From the NCBI GenBank assembly GCA_038522635.1, contig JBCBJZ010000194.1, forward strand, positions 1 to 5,313: a stretch of DNA of 5,313 bases, written 5' to 3'. Shown here one piece after another: positions 5,234-5,313 of the stretch. The notes below the pieces were generated by a model. The model was not told the origin of the DNA. It saw only the letters and a program-made list of their open reading frames with translations, and did no database searches. The DNA comes from JBCBJZ01 sp038522635 (GTDB lineage Bacteria > Pseudomonadota > Alphaproteobacteria > Rhizobiales > Hyphomicrobiaceae). How positions within the stretch are numbered: the stretch's first letter is position 1; the number at the start of each line of letters is the position of its first letter. Both the position numbers and the translations under genes were made by a program.

Positions 5234-5313
5234 GGATGAACTCTAAGGGGACTTGGGCGGCCCTCGACACTTGCCCTAGGCAGGTGCGCAAGGCAAGTGC
5301 CGGGAGTTCATCC
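5234..5313. repeat. 80-bp nested inverted repeat reaching the window edge
   Basis: GGATGAACTC (5234-5243) and GAGTTCATCC (5304-5313) are perfect 10-bp inverted arms. Inside them CACTTGCC (5268-5275) and GGCAAGTG (5292-5299) form a second perfect 8-bp stem around a 16-base loop containing CCTAGG. The right arm ends at the last base of the window, so the outer stem may be longer; on the left it would extend into TGAAGC. No coding frame of interest spans it. It does not have a tRNA layout or any RNA family signature I recognise. Confidence 0.75.

Noticed and set aside
5234..5313. The terminal 10-bp inverted arms considered as insertion-sequence ends.
   Set aside because: The enclosed 80 bp has no transposase, the inner arms point to a folded structure, and the flank needed to see a target duplication is missing.

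Overview
The window looks like chromosomal DNA from a high-GC alphaproteobacterium (GC roughly 60-65% by eye). Two things suggest this. The gene order is CBP3-type cytochrome bc1 chaperone, YceD/DUF177, plsX, fabH, with a BamE-type lipoprotein gene divergent from it, an arrangement known from Rhizobiales-like alphaproteobacteria. The methylation word GANTC (CcrM site) is also scarce: 8 occurrences found by hand against about 18 expected from composition. Genus cannot be told from this sequence.

Minus-strand block, read from about 3261 down to 1: a ubiquinol-cytochrome c chaperone family gene (2689-3261), a YceD/DUF177 gene (2008-2616), an unusually long 315-bp gap, plsX (652-1692), and the first 196 codons of fabH (1-589), which runs off the left edge. 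PlsX and FabH link membrane phospholipid synthesis to fatty acid initiation. YceD-family proteins are linked to 23S rRNA accumulation. The chaperone serves respiratory complex III. The block is therefore a housekeeping growth and envelope cluster.

Plus strand: after a 216-bp divergent intergenic region comes a BamE/SmpA-OmlA outer-membrane lipoprotein gene (3478-4002). Its 5' end carries a perfectly in-phase 18-bp tandem duplication. A 367-bp stretch without a credible gene follows; it holds a perfect 9-bp stem-loop. Next is a classical short-chain dehydrogenase/reductase gene (4370-5125) with all catalytic motifs intact.

The last 188 bases (5126-5313) are the least ordinary part. They contain a tandem 19-bp repeat with an inverted third copy that can pair with either of the first two, a separate 7-bp stem-loop, and an 80-bp nested inverted repeat bounded by perfect 10-bp arms, the second of which ends exactly at the window edge. 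The same TGAAGCG-type word recurs through this stretch, so it may be a compound intergenic repeat element or a structured RNA. No mobile-element gene, CRISPR array, tRNA or rRNA is visible. I see no clear new multi-gene system; the repeat cluster is the best candidate for something undescribed.
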